Below, piece after piece: positions 47,679-58,124 of a DNA stretch of 64,000 bases. Position 1 is the first letter of the stretch. Every line of letters starts with the position of its first letter. The DNA comes from Alligator mississippiensis (lineage: Eukaryota > Chordata > Crocodylia > Alligatoridae), in the NCBI RefSeq assembly GCF_030867095.1, contig NC_081824.1:143187433-143251432 (forward strand), written 5' to 3'. Below the pieces are notes generated by a model that saw nothing but the letters and a program-made list of their open reading frames with translations, searched no databases and was not told where the DNA came from. Both the position numbers and the translations under genes were made by a program.

Positions 47679-48797
47679 GTGGGGGGACCCTACTGCAATA
47701 AGTCCGTGAAAATGGCAGCAGGCACAGTGATCTGCCCAGAAAATTTTTCACCTGTCTCCTTGATTTGGGCAGGTCCCTTGGCAAAACTGGCTAACTGTGG
47801 CCTCGACCTCACCTTGATCTGTTGGCTGGGGAATTGGTTCCACGGTAGGACCCAGAGGGTGGTGGTTGATGGAAGTCAATTGTTGTGGTGCGCTGTGACC
47901 AGTGGGGTCCCTCAAGGCTGTGTCCTAGGGCCTATACTATTTAACATCTTCATCAATGATGTAGACATTGGTGTCAGAAGCAGGCTGGCCAAGTTTGCCG
48001 ACAACACCAAACTCTGGGGTAAAGCATCCACACCTGAAGACAGGAAGGCAATCCAGGCAGACCTTGTCTGGCTCAGGAAATGGGTGGACGAGAACCTGAT
48101 GGTGTTTAACACCAAAAAATGCAAGGTTCTCCACCTTGGGAGAAAAAACCTGCAGCATGCTTATAGGCTCGGTAGTGCTACGCTGGTTAGCACTACAGAT
48201 GAAAGGGACTTGGGGGTCATGATTGACCACAAGATGAACATGAGCCTTCAGTGTGATGCTGCGGCTAGTAAAGTGAACAAAACACTGGCTTGCATCCATA
48301 GATGCTTCTCGAGCAAATCCTGGGACGTCATTCTCCCATTGTACTTGGCCTTGGTGAGGCCGCAGCTGGAGTACTGCATCCAGTTTTGGGCTCCACAATT
48401 CAAAAAGGATGTGGAGAAGCTTGAGAGGGTGCAGAGGAGAGCCACGCGCATGATCAGAGGTCAGGAAAACAGACCTTACCACAAGAGGCTGAGAGCCATG
48501 GGACTCTTCATCCTGGAAAAGTGCAGGCTCAGGGGTGATCTGGTGGCCACCTATAAGTTTCTCAGGGATGTTCACCAGGATCTGGGGGAACGTCTATTCA
48601 CCAGAGCCCCCCAAGGGATGACAAGATCGAATGGTCACAAACTCTGCCGCGATGGATTCAGGCTGGACATAAGGAAGAACTTCTTTACTGTCCGAGCCCC
48701 CAAGGTTTGGAATAGACTGCCACCGGAGGTGGTTCAAGCACCCACTCTGAACATCTTCAAGACACATCTGGATGTTTATCTTGCTGGGATCCTATGA
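47679..48797 (+). CDS. CR1 reverse-transcriptase C-terminal fragment, 372 codons
   Basis: Open from about 32 codons upstream of the CR1 homology to the natural CR1 stop. The palm motif SGVPQGCVLGPILFNIFIND is intact. The catalytic box reads KFADNTKLW instead of FADDTKLW: the second aspartate is asparagine (codon AAC), so polymerase activity would be lost. The C-terminal segment with RPQLEYCIQFWAPQFKKDVE and RKNFFTVRAPKVWNRLPPEV is complete. The endonuclease and fingers regions are missing. Confidence 0.9.
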   Translation: MGGPYCNKSVKMAAGTVICPENFSPVSLIWAGPLAKLANCGLDLTLICWLGNWFHGRTQRVVVDGSQLLWCAVTSGVPQGCVLGPILFNIFINDVDIGVRSRLAKFADNTKLWGKASTPEDRKAIQADLVWLRKWVDENLMVFNTKKCKVLHLGRKNLQHAYRLGSATLVSTTDERDLGVMIDHKMNMSLQCDAAASKVNKTLACIHRCFSSKSWDVILPLYLALVRPQLEYCIQFWAPQFKKDVEKLERVQRRATRMIRGQENRPYHKRLRAMGLFILEKCRLRGDLVATYKFLRDVHQDLGERLFTRAPQGMTRSNGHKLCRDGFRLDIRKNFFTVRAPKVWNRLPPEVVQAPTLNIFKTHLDVYLAGIL

Positions 48798-48893
48798 TCC
48801 CTGCTGACTTCCTGTCCCTGGGGCAGGGGGCTGGACTCGATGATCTTTCAGGGTCCCTTCCAGCCTGAATGTCTATGAAATCTATGAAATCTA
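47775..48893 (+). mobile_element. CR1 LINE, 5'-truncated, catalytic-site mutant
   Basis: The homology to the 31-kb CR1 copy starts near the LAKLAN motif of the reverse transcriptase. It runs to the 3' end, which carries two copies of 'tctatgaaa' (ATGAAATCTATGAAATCT), the CR1 terminal repeat. Sequence and 3' UTR are close to the 31-kb copy, so both belong to the same or sister subfamilies. It inserted in the opposite orientation to the host gene. Confidence 0.92.
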
Positions 48894-48995
48894 ATAAGGT
48901 ATCATAAGGGAGGCCACAAAAAATGCATAAAATAGGCCAACCAAAATGAGAACCATTTAACAGAATTCCTAAATGCCATGTAGAGTCCCTTAGAA

Positions 48996-49282
48996 CAGCA
49001 GTGCTCAACAGGTGAGTGGTGGCACTGTTAATTGCTGTAGCTTTCGGAGCCACAGCAATTAACACTGCCACCATTCTGGACTGAGGGGGGGATCTTTGCA
49101 GGCCAGATGACACAGCCCCATTTGTAGAGCCTGGCTGGTGCGTGGATTGCACTTGCAGACCGAGCTTGCATGCTGACCCCATGCTGGATCAGGCCTGTGG
49201 ACTGACCCTGCTTGCAGGATCTGACCTGTGGACTGGCCCCATGCTAGTCAGCCAGCCCCTGGGGCTGGAAGGTTAAACACCA
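48996..49282. mobile_element. hAT MITE, about 287 bp, same family as 28.3 kb
   Basis: The left end has 'gtgctcaac', and the right end read on the minus strand has 'gtgtttaac', as in the 28,292 element. The octamers CCTTAGAA (48,988) and GCCTAGAA (49,283) match at 6 of 8. The interior shares 'ggatcaggcctg' and 'ctggccccatg' motifs with the 28-kb copy. An internal hairpin of about 25-bp arms (49,016-49,072; 'gttaattgctgt' with its complement) is unique to this copy. Confidence 0.65.
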
Positions 49283-50383
49283 GGGCCTAGAAGGATGATT
49301 CTTTATTCCACTGAGAAATTCTGTTGTAGGGAGCTCAGGTCTCTCAAATGCTATAGTTTCTCAGAGCAGTTTCTAAAAAAAGCACATTGGTTTTCATCCC
49401 TGTTAAGTCCTATAGGACAATTTCATAGCCAAACATTCATATTTATACAAAAGGATCTTTGCAACAGAATATCAGATTCCATTTCTGACAATTCTCTCAT
49501 TTTCTAATATTACTTTAATGCAGTTATTATTCTATTATAAAATGGGCCAGCTAAAAAGTTTCAACTCTGTCTATATGGGACAGACTGCAAAGGGCAGAAC
49601 CCTATTTTACTTCATGGGTTTCAGTGGCAGTTATCCAACCATGTAAATGCCACTTTTGGCACTTCTGGGTAGTTTTCAATTCAACAAATGATAAACCTAA
49701 ACTAACCAGGCCACTGGAACTGCCATTAATCTTTACAGGGAAAGGCTATGTCTTATCACGATGATGAATACAATTTCTTCTGGACAAACAAATATAAATT
49801 TGGTTTCTGCAATGCCACAGATTTCAGTCCTTTCAGGGCCATTTGTCCTACATGCTAGAATGTAAAGACAATTCACCCATAGCAATTTAGCAAAAACTTT
49901 CTTTATTTTCTCTCTGTCTTGAGTTAAATATACCCAACAGAACCATTCATCTTAATGCTTAGGCCCTGATGCACCCAGTATTTCTGGTGGGCAGAGCCCT
50001 GTGCTCATCTAGAAATTAGTAAAATGGGGTACTTCTTTGGCGCTGGAGTCTGCTACTTGGAGCTGCTTGAAGGATCAAAGGCTGTCCCCACACTTCCAGC
50101 AGTTTGCTCTGCTGTGGGCAGATGGGCAGATATGGGGCCAGAGCCATGCACTGCAGCCTGGCTCAACCCCTCCTCTCCTCCCATGCTCCCAGAACCAGTG
50201 AGAGGGGCTCTGGGGGTGGTCACAGGTAAGGGTCCCCCCCCACCAGCAGCAGTATTAGTGGCAGGGGCCACCCCTGCTCCCTCAGGTACATATCAGGGAT
50301 GGGGAAGGGGCTGACAATGGAAAGAGTAAGACATGGCAGGGTTCGGATGTGTCCCGGCAGCCTTCACCTGGTACCAGTTAGAG

Positions 50384-50532
50384 CAGTGTTCTTAATTTTT
50401 TTTAGCCTCTAAGCACCCTCTCCATATTTTTTCTGAATTTAGATTGTAGCTCAGTGATTCTGAACTGGGGATCTGCAAAATTCAAAATTGTTATGGAGAG
50501 GACCTTGAGGCTAAGAACTTTGAGAAACACTG
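50384..50532. mobile_element. hAT-Charlie-like MITE fragment
   Basis: It starts 'cagtgttcttaat' and ends, read on the minus strand, 'cagtgtttctcaaag'. The inside holds 'cagtgattctgaactgggg' and 'aaaattcaaaattgttatgg', typical of small Charlie-type non-autonomous elements, and may itself be a nested copy. The target duplication is not preserved. Confidence 0.58.
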
Positions 50533-51013
50533 CCTTAAGCAGACTTGCAGAAGAGGAATTTTAGGAGGAGCTAAAATCATGGACAGGGCTCTGTGGATGA
50601 GCTCAGGGAAGGGAGAACTACATGGATGGAGGCATGAAGTACAATAGTGTAGGGATGCTGCTGGGTGTCCTGGGCAGCATCTATCTTTTTTTTGCTCTCC
50701 CTTTCCCTCCATCTTCCCACCTCCCAAGCCAGTACCCAGGGCAGTTGCCCTGTTCAACTCACCTTAGTAACATCACTGAAAACAGCAACTGCGGAGGAAG
50801 CTGACAAATAGGTGAACCTACTGGCAAAGTGAGACATTCTAACAAAGGACAATAAAGAGCTAACTTGACTACAGCTTTGAAGATGAAGAAAACCAGTTTA
50901 AATGCACTGTGATCCCATCAAGTGGAACTGGTGGAAAGACTCCAAGAGAACTGCTTGATCAAAGCAACAGGCAAAGAAACTACTCTGTCAACTGTACTTT
51001 GTATGAACTAAAG

Positions 51014-51270
51014 CAGGGCTGTCGAAGTGGCTGGAGAACTCACTCCCCTCTGCTCCACCATGGTGCATACTATGCCACTCCATTGTGCCACACCTCCAGG
51101 AGCAGGGGCATGGGCAGGGGCAGGAATTAAAATCCACAGGAGGGAGGGGGAGTCCTAAGCCCTAGCCTGCTGATACAGCCATAGCAATAGGGAGAGTGAC
51201 GGCTGGATGTGAGCCCAGAGGCTGCAAATTAACCATTCCCAGCCTGTAGGCCACAAGTTGGCCAGCCCTG
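51014..51270. mobile_element. hAT MITE, 257 bp
   Basis: The left end 'cagggctgtcgaag' and the right end, 'cagggctggccaac' on the minus strand, form an inverted terminal repeat. The flanking octamers AACTAAAG and GACCGAAA differ only by transitions (4 of 8 identical), consistent with an aged duplication. The interior is GC-rich with no coding capacity. Confidence 0.6.
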
Positions 51271-52056
51271 GACCGAAACATGTGTGCATCCAGAGGATCT
51301 GAGGCTGATAGACAAGTCAAAACAGGATGCTATGAAAGCACAAACATGAGCTTGACTGTCCAGGTGGAAAGAAAAGATGAATTTCAGTATAATGCAACAC
51401 TGGAAAACAAGCAACCTATGTACTACTTGTCTCCATCAGCAGAAATAACAGGCACGTGTTCATTTTAATGTCACTAAGTGAAGTTCATTTTTTCTCTACC
51501 GAGCCTGGGCAAGACCTTGCTGCCACATATCTGAAATAATTAGTAGTGCTGATGGTAAACACAAGGCCAGAAGCAGACTTCCTTGTTGCATGCCATGCAT
51601 ATACAAACAGAGCGTAATTGAAGCTAGAAACCCTACTTTGAACAATTTGGAGACGTTTTCATTAAACACACACACAACTAGCCAAAAACCACATCAGCCC
51701 GGTAAAATGTTGGTGATCATTCAGTTATAGCAGAAAGAAGAAGAAAACCAAGTGCCCATTTGTGCATTTGTGTTAGGAGGAGCAGACAGAAGTTGGAATT
51801 ACCTTGCAGTCTGGTCCGTATGATTTGTCATAGCAAAAAATCACAGCTCCTTAAGGGCTTTAAACCTAGGAATAGGAACCTTCTGACTCATGAGTGCTAA
51901 CAGCCAAAAGTTATACCTGGTGCGATTCTATTAAAGGGAATCATACTGGGGATGAATTTGGCCTTTATCCCCGATATTCAGCCTTGGCTCGATGAACAAG
52001 CAAGCTGAGACATTCAGCTAAATGGATGCAGTGACGGCTGTGGTTTTCTCACTTAC

Positions 52057-52158
52057 CTTAGGAAATATTTGCTCAGTTTCTTCTTGAGGCTTCATATGTT
52101 TGCTTGGATGATGAATTGGAGGTTGGTGGGATGCTGATCCCAGTACAGCTTCTGAGTT
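52057..52158 (-). CDS. Minus-strand gene, exon (102 nt)
   Basis: The acceptor 'catcctcttacag' and perfect donor CCTAAG|gtaagt enclose exactly 34 codons in phase 0. The peptide runs NSEAVLGSASHQPPIHHPSK then HMKPQEETEQIFPK, polar and probably unstructured. Confidence 0.6.
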
Positions 52159-53103
52159 CTGTAAGAGGATGAAAGCAAACTAAGTCAAGGGCACATGTTC
52201 TTCATGGTGCATGAAGAATACGTCCCCAACTGATTATTTCATTACAGATTTGTATATGAAACCACTTCTACGCTATTTTGAAATGCGCCTTCAAGTGGAA
52301 AAGTATACATAACTATAACAAACAAAGTCACTGATGTAGAGATCTTTATCAGTTCTTTACTTAGGCACAACTCATTTGCCATAAGTAATATAATATTGAA
52401 GAGGGCCATATATGACCCTACTCTTGTCTTTTTAACTCAGCTACATGTTTTATTAACACTGTGATGGATTCTAATTTCATTTGCAGCAGCATAAATACAA
52501 TATTACTGTATTAATGTAACTGGAATTGCTCCAAATTAACTCCAATATAACACTGAGAGCATATTCTGTTCTAAGTAGATACAGTTATTTAAACATACAA
52601 AAAGCCCTATGCATTTTCTACAACTATTTAGGAAACTACACCGGCTCTTTATATTCTTAATACAAGACATAGACATGAGGCATATTATAAGATTTAATTT
52701 TAGTCCCAGGCAGACATTCCCAGTACATGGGGGCCCCAGGGCCCTGCCCCCCAACCTCGGGAAGAGGGCTGTTACCTGAAATGCATAAAACTTTCCACAT
52801 GTCCATTGTCTTAGGGCCCCACCACCCAGCAAAAATAAAAGTCAGGGCTTATGGTACCAGGAATGAAGCATCAGGACTTCTTGGAGTCCAAAATCAAGTC
52901 AGTTCAATTCAGTCCTTCATACATCCAAAGTAGATAAATTAAGTAGCATGTAGTTTGTGTGTATAGATAGACTATTTGGAGGAAACCTTAATAACTAAGT
53001 TTCTGTTCGCTTTGAGTGAACACTGAAGATACCACAGCACGTTTTGTAAAATAAGCATTATTCTACAGCATCCCTTCACTACAATTTCCTTAGTTTGTCT
53101 CAC

Positions 53104-53130
53104 CTCATCACTATGCAGTTGGTTGCCATC
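53104..53130 (-). CDS. Minus-strand gene, 27-nt microexon
   Basis: An acceptor 'ttaatttccacctacag' and donor GATGAG|gtgaga bound nine codons, DGNQLHSDE, in phase 0. Removing it leaves the frame intact, so it could be an alternatively used exon or a chance match. Confidence 0.4.
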
Positions 53131-55608
53131 CTGTAGGTGGAAATTAACAGAGCTGTACATGATTTCCTGAGCATTTCATTCCATTTTTGTCTGAGCATAA
53201 ACTACAGAAGAACACCATATTTTTTGATGCTTTCTCTTCCAGTTGAAATGAGGACATGTAAAAGGTGAATAAAATGTGGTAAAAAATCCAAGTGAAACTC
53301 AACCACTATATAGATTTCATTTGGGTCAGCTGAACTGCGTTTTGGGCAAAGGTTCAAATGAGTCTTTCAATGAGTTTGGGAATCGTCATAATCCTCATAA
53401 TTAATGCAGTGAACATGGTTCAATGAAAAAAAAAGGTCTTTATCAAAGAAACCAGATTGTAACTTTGAGATTACAGGTTTGATCGTAACTTCATAGATAT
53501 AACAGTTTTCCACTTTTTGTGAAACGTTTGACTTAGTTATGCTCGACATTCTGATTACAAATAGAGCATTATACAGGATCAGTAATGCACACTTCCTGAC
53601 AGTGCTCAAAACAGTTGTCAGTGGAGAGCCATTGTCAAATTGTATTGTTTCTAGAAAAGTTCTGCATGAGGCCCAATAGTATTCAGCATCTTCACCTGTG
53701 ACCTGGAAGTAAATATGAAATTGCTGCTGCAAAAATTTGTAGATAGCACAAAGATTGATGAAATGATTTCCAACAGTGAAGAGTGGGCAGTAATCTGGAT
53801 TGCTTGGCAAAACTGGATGCCTCTCTGGAAGATATAGTTTACCGCAAACACCATTAGGGTTAATTCAGATGTGATTGGGTCAAATATAAAATAAGGCCCT
53901 TCTGGCCTTAAATTATATGAATTTGCAAAGAAAGTAGTAAATGAACAAAGGGCTGGGTGGGGGGAATTTTAAGAGTGAGTCCCGTGAGGAGCAGACTAAG
54001 GCAATATATTGCTACTCATTTTGTAAAACAAACTCACAGGACTAGGGTCCTGTTAGAATTCTTCAGGTCACAAGATTACTGCCCAAGCTTCTATCCACAG
54101 AGAAGACAACTACAAACATCCTTATTACAACAGGCAGTTTAAGCACAATGCCAGCTGAACAAAGAAAGAGTGCAGTGTATTAGTCTCCCTGACTTAGGGC
54201 CAGATGTTAGCTATCCATTTTACTCTGCAAACAATAAACTGGTTTTCTTTCTCAGAAGCCCACTACATCCTGCAAACAGAGATGAAACAAGAGAGAGTTG
54301 TTTTTGTACCAACCCTGAAAGCATAGACAGGCAACATTTCACTGTCAAATTCATGTACTCTTAGCATATTTATTCTCAACTATGAAAATTACAATACATT
54401 GAATGCACAAATTTATTCCATGTATGTACATTTTAGACAAGATAATCTCAGGGTAATGAACTTAATTATAATGGCTGTTGCTTGAAATAATGTATTAAAT
54501 GTAAGGGTTTTGCTTTAGCTTGTTTCTAATAAATAAAAAGCGGGAAAGAAGGTTTTGTTGGGTTTTTTTGCTTTTTGCCTTTTTAAAAAGCTTTACAATG
54601 GAGAAGCTGAAATGTTTATAAACTAATAAAAGGTTAAATTTATAAGGAAAATATTCAGGAAAAATCAGCAAAATCTTGTACAATGGGAAAATGGATTGCA
54701 CAAAACATCAAATATTGTTCAGTCTCTGTTAAAAGAGCAGCACAGGTGAGGTTTGCTTTTTATGTTACCCACCGCACAGTCCTGCAAGTAAATGCAGGTC
54801 CATGCTTTTGGCTGAGGATCTCTTTCAGGAGAGATTTTTGCACTCAGCAGCCAAAGTGTGCCAGCACTGGAGTGAGCAGTGTTATCGGGTGTTAGCTGCA
54901 GCACTCTGATACATCCTTGAGACCTAGCACATCATTAGTGATATCTTCACAACTGAATGTGCGGGTCTTAGGTCATATCCCAGACAAAGCAAAGGATAAT
55001 TTTCAGAACCAAAAAAAAAGAAAAAAATTCCTTATTATGGGCCTGCAGGTGTTCTTCTGTACATTTGTTTTCAGCTTTGTTATTGAAGCAACTCGTGTTT
55101 TTAATAAAGCTTCTGCACTAAGATGCTGTTTGACAAAAGACAACACTGGGACTTGAACAAATGTTCATCAATGCACTGAAGTAAACTGGAAGAGGAATGG
55201 ATTTTGCAATGTAACGGAGACCAATGTAAATAGTAGGCCTGATTCTCTGTGTTGGCACCCTGTGGGATCTTTGACACCACTCTGATTTAGTAGTAGTTTA
55301 CACCTACTTTGAATAGGCATATATGACACTCCAAGGAACGGGGTGACAGAAGAACAGGTCTGAAACACATACATTTCAGAAAAAGTTCATGTAAGAGCGA
55401 TGTAGTCATGATGGTTCCAGAAATTCTGTGAGGCAAGAATTCCTTAGAGTGATAGCTTTTAATGAACCAATTATGTTGTTAGGATAAAATTAGACAAGCT
55501 TTCAGACATTCTTCCTCAGACCTGGAAACCCTCTGATAATTATGGCAGTTGACTTCTGTAGCTATTGCTTCTAAACTACATGCACGAATAACTCCATATT
55601 TTCATGTA

Positions 55609-56205
55609 TGTAACAAAATAAAACCTATGTTGAAAGAAACATGTTGCCTAAATAGAGACAGCATGTTATCATTTTATAAATATAGCATGTGTGAGCAGGT
55701 TATAGCATAAGCAAGGGTAAAAAAGCTTAATATTTGTAACATCAGTCAACACAGAATTCACAGAAGTCCAGTAACAAGTGTTCAGTCACATGCAGACTAA
55801 AGGAAGGATATCTTGCATTCAAAAGCTTGTCTAACGTTACCCTAAATACATAGTTGGTCCAATAAAAGAGACCACTCAAAGAAATCCTTGCCTTTCACAT
55901 CAGCAAAATACATTCACCACTTTCTTTTATAGCAGTATATGATACATACATATTCTTTATTATATTATACCTTTCCACATGGAAGAACAATGTATTCAAA
56001 CTGTGACTGAACACTTGTAATAGGAATTATGTGAATCCTATCTGGACATTTATGTACCAATATTAAGACACTTACATACCAATATTAAGCCTTTTCCCTT
56101 TCCTATACTATAACCTGCTCACACATATAATATTTATAAAATGATAACATGCTGCCTATATTTAGGCAATGTGTTTCTTTCAATATAGGTTTTATTTTGT
56201 TACAC
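55609..56205. repeat. Long inverted repeat, arms about 125 bp
   Basis: Bases 55,609-55,736 and 56,080-56,205 are reverse complements over nearly their whole length. Long shared runs include 'cagcatgttatcattttata' and 'tgtgtgagcaggttatag'. The 340-base spacer includes a GGTCCAATAAAAG repeat and a short duplication, 'taccaatattaag', occurring twice just before the right arm. It could be one foldback element or two copies of one repeat in opposite orientation. Confidence 0.82.
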
Positions 56206-56475
56206 ACATACACACACAGATACTTTTTATAATGGTTGTTACACTCCTAAAGTTCACTTCTCATCACAGCCCTGAGAGTTTTCTGCCAAGCTGAGAACAG
56301 CTCCTTGGCATGGCTGAGGCAGAATGGGATTGCTGAACAGCCATATTTGCACGGAGAATATTGAAAGTTCACACAAGTCATGACAATTCTTCTAGACTTC
56401 CTACATTCTGCTGGCAGACTTCTTTTCTAGTTACAGTCTTGTGGGCATGCTACGGACTCCTATTAAACACAGTTG

Positions 56476-56570
56476 GAAACCCAGTGACAATTATGGCAGC
56501 TGACTGCTGTAGCTATTGCTTCTAAACTCTGAGCAAAACCAACCCCATATTTTCATGATAACAAAGGAAT
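56476..56570 (+). repeat. Third copy of the 55.5-kb repeat (direct)
   Basis: 'gacaattatggcagctgact' and the following 'gctgtagctattgcttctaaact' repeat the sequence at 55,537-55,577 with few changes, and both continue with 'ccatattttcatg'. This section lies upstream of the left arm of the long inverted repeat, so the full repeat unit is at least 200 bp. Confidence 0.7.
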
Positions 56571-56943
56571 ATTCTGACTCTTATTTTCAATATGAAACTG
56601 CTTTACATGTCAAAAGGCATCAGAAACTATACAGTATAAATTTACAACACACTAGCTGCTCCATATATCAAGGCCTACATGGATCCTCTTGCTGTCTATT
56701 AAGTGTGAGGTAGTTCAGTTTGCTTTCAAAGTGGCGTAAACCCCTTTCTTACGAAGGCATAAATGCATGCATGGATCCAAATGAAACTCCTTATTTTAGA
56801 TAGCCAAGTAGCACTTATGCCATTAGTTAGCCACATAAGTATCATCTTAGGCCACTTAGATTCTAGATCTTATTGCCCCGGGTGCAACTTGGTTTGTTCT
56901 TCTGGGCATGTTCAGAAAAAGATCTGCTCTGGCAGTTTATGTT

Positions 56944-56993
56944 ATGTGGCAATCCCATTCTGCTCCGGAACATGTGGCAATCCCATTCTGCTC
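56944..56993 (+). repeat. Tandem duplication, 28-bp unit
   Basis: 'atgtggcaatcccattctgc' occurs twice 28 bases apart, with adjacent 'tc' also shared. This is a recent local duplication, since the copies are identical over about 22 bases. Confidence 0.85.
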
Positions 56994-57028
56994 AGGGAGG
57001 TCTTCTTACCTTTTTTGCCCAATAACTG

Positions 57029-57150
57029 AGTGGTGAGAGCACTTGCCCAGGAGGTGGGAGATCCAAGTTTTAGATCCCCATTCCCCACCCCAGCCAGAGT
57101 AGGTTGGAACCTGTATCTCCTGTTTCCAGGGACCATTTCTCTAATCAGGT
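57029..57150 (+). mobile_element. tRNA-like SINE head (tentative)
   Basis: 'ctgagtggtgagagcacttg' followed by 'ccaagttttagatcc' has A-box and B-box-like spacing. About 60 bases later an inverted head-like segment ('aggttggaacctgtatctcc') appears, as in the 17.3-kb element. Confidence 0.38.
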
Positions 57151-57440
57151 CAGCAAAACCAAGTGCCCTACATCCCTCTTATTGACATGGGCCCACTGGG
57201 AGCCAATAGAGGAAGATATGGGGAGGCAAAGGACTCTGTGGCTCAGTGAGATGGATGTTGGAAGGGAAGAAACCCTGGATTCTGGGCCCTGTCTCAGCTC
57301 TCAGTACTGTTTCTCCATTTTGTCCAATGATTATTTCATGCAAATATGGAAGCACTATTAGGGGGACTTCTTCTCCACACTAGCCATGGTTTTTCTGTGA
57401 CCATGTTTCTAGGGCTCGCATAAGGCTCACATACATTTGG

Positions 57441-57595
57441 AGCTGTTGTTACTTGTGGACAAGCCAAGAACAATATGCAAGCAAAAACACTCCAACTTTA
57501 ACTCTGAATGCAGCAATATTAAAGTTGGAGTGATTTTGCTATATTTGTTTTGTTCTCGGCTTGTCCACAAGAAGCAATGAGAACACAACAGCTGC
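57441..57595. repeat. Hairpin with about 50-bp arms
   Basis: 57,452-57,501 pairs with 57,519-57,571 around a 17-base loop. Perfect runs include 'cttgtggacaagcc' with 'ggcttgtccacaag' and 'cactccaactttaa' with 'ttaaagttggagtg'. Weaker pairing extends outward through 'agctgttg'. It is most likely a small foldback transposon. Confidence 0.85.
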
Positions 57596-57889
57596 TGCCC
57601 CTTTTGCAACATTCCTCTTTGGCAACTGCTCTGAAGGTACTGTGTGTTCATATCCACAGAGCTGTATGCCTCCCTGGGTGGAAAAGAATTACCGCAGAGT
57701 GTAAGTGACCAAGGCAGATCCCTTCTGACCATGCCCAGAGGGACCAGGTGAGTTCAGAGTGAGGAATACGCTCCAACTTCTGCTGAAGTATCCCAAAATG
57801 CCATGTTCATGGATAGTTACTCTATCCCTGTGGCATCCATGTACAAGAATGTCCTAGAATTTGCCCTCTTCAAAATATGACCCCTAATG

Positions 57890-58124
57890 CTACATGTCCC
57901 TTCAACTGTCATCCCATCCACCTCTAATGCTCTTGAACATGCCATTTAAAAGACTGCTTTGCCTGTCTCTCCTCCAACATACTCCTCACCCCTTTCCTAT
58001 CTGGCTTTCATCCTCTTATCTCACTGAGTCAGCTCCCACTAACATCCCACTACTCTTTCTGGCTACACTGTCTCAGGATTTTGGCTTTGTCCTCTTCTGC
58101 CTCAGGGATCCTGCACTCTGCAGT
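57890..58124 (+). mobile_element. L2-like LINE fragment, upstream of nested CR1
   Basis: Translation gives decayed matches to non-LTR reverse transcriptase: SGFHPL, then a stretch like the variable region, then 'cctcagggatcctg' (PQGS), where the GVPQGSVLGP motif is expected. It stops at the CR1 boundary and seems to resume after it. Confidence 0.45.

Larger units (their letters stand above)
34544..52056 (-). other. Long intron (17.5 kb) of the minus-strand gene
   Basis: By the exon model, one intron spans this region. It carries two MITE families, GC-rich class II blocks, a CR1 copy and three small hATs, each listed separately. Between 36.0 and 40.2 kb I see only AT-rich unique-looking sequence and faint repeat traces, such as the antisense GGTCCAATAAAAG-type repeat at 37.6 kb. 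No exon in this interval met the criteria, but one could have been missed. Confidence 0.4.

Noticed and set aside
47937..48575. 212-codon minus-strand frame
   Set aside because: Antisense shadow of the CR1 frame at 47.8-48.8 kb.
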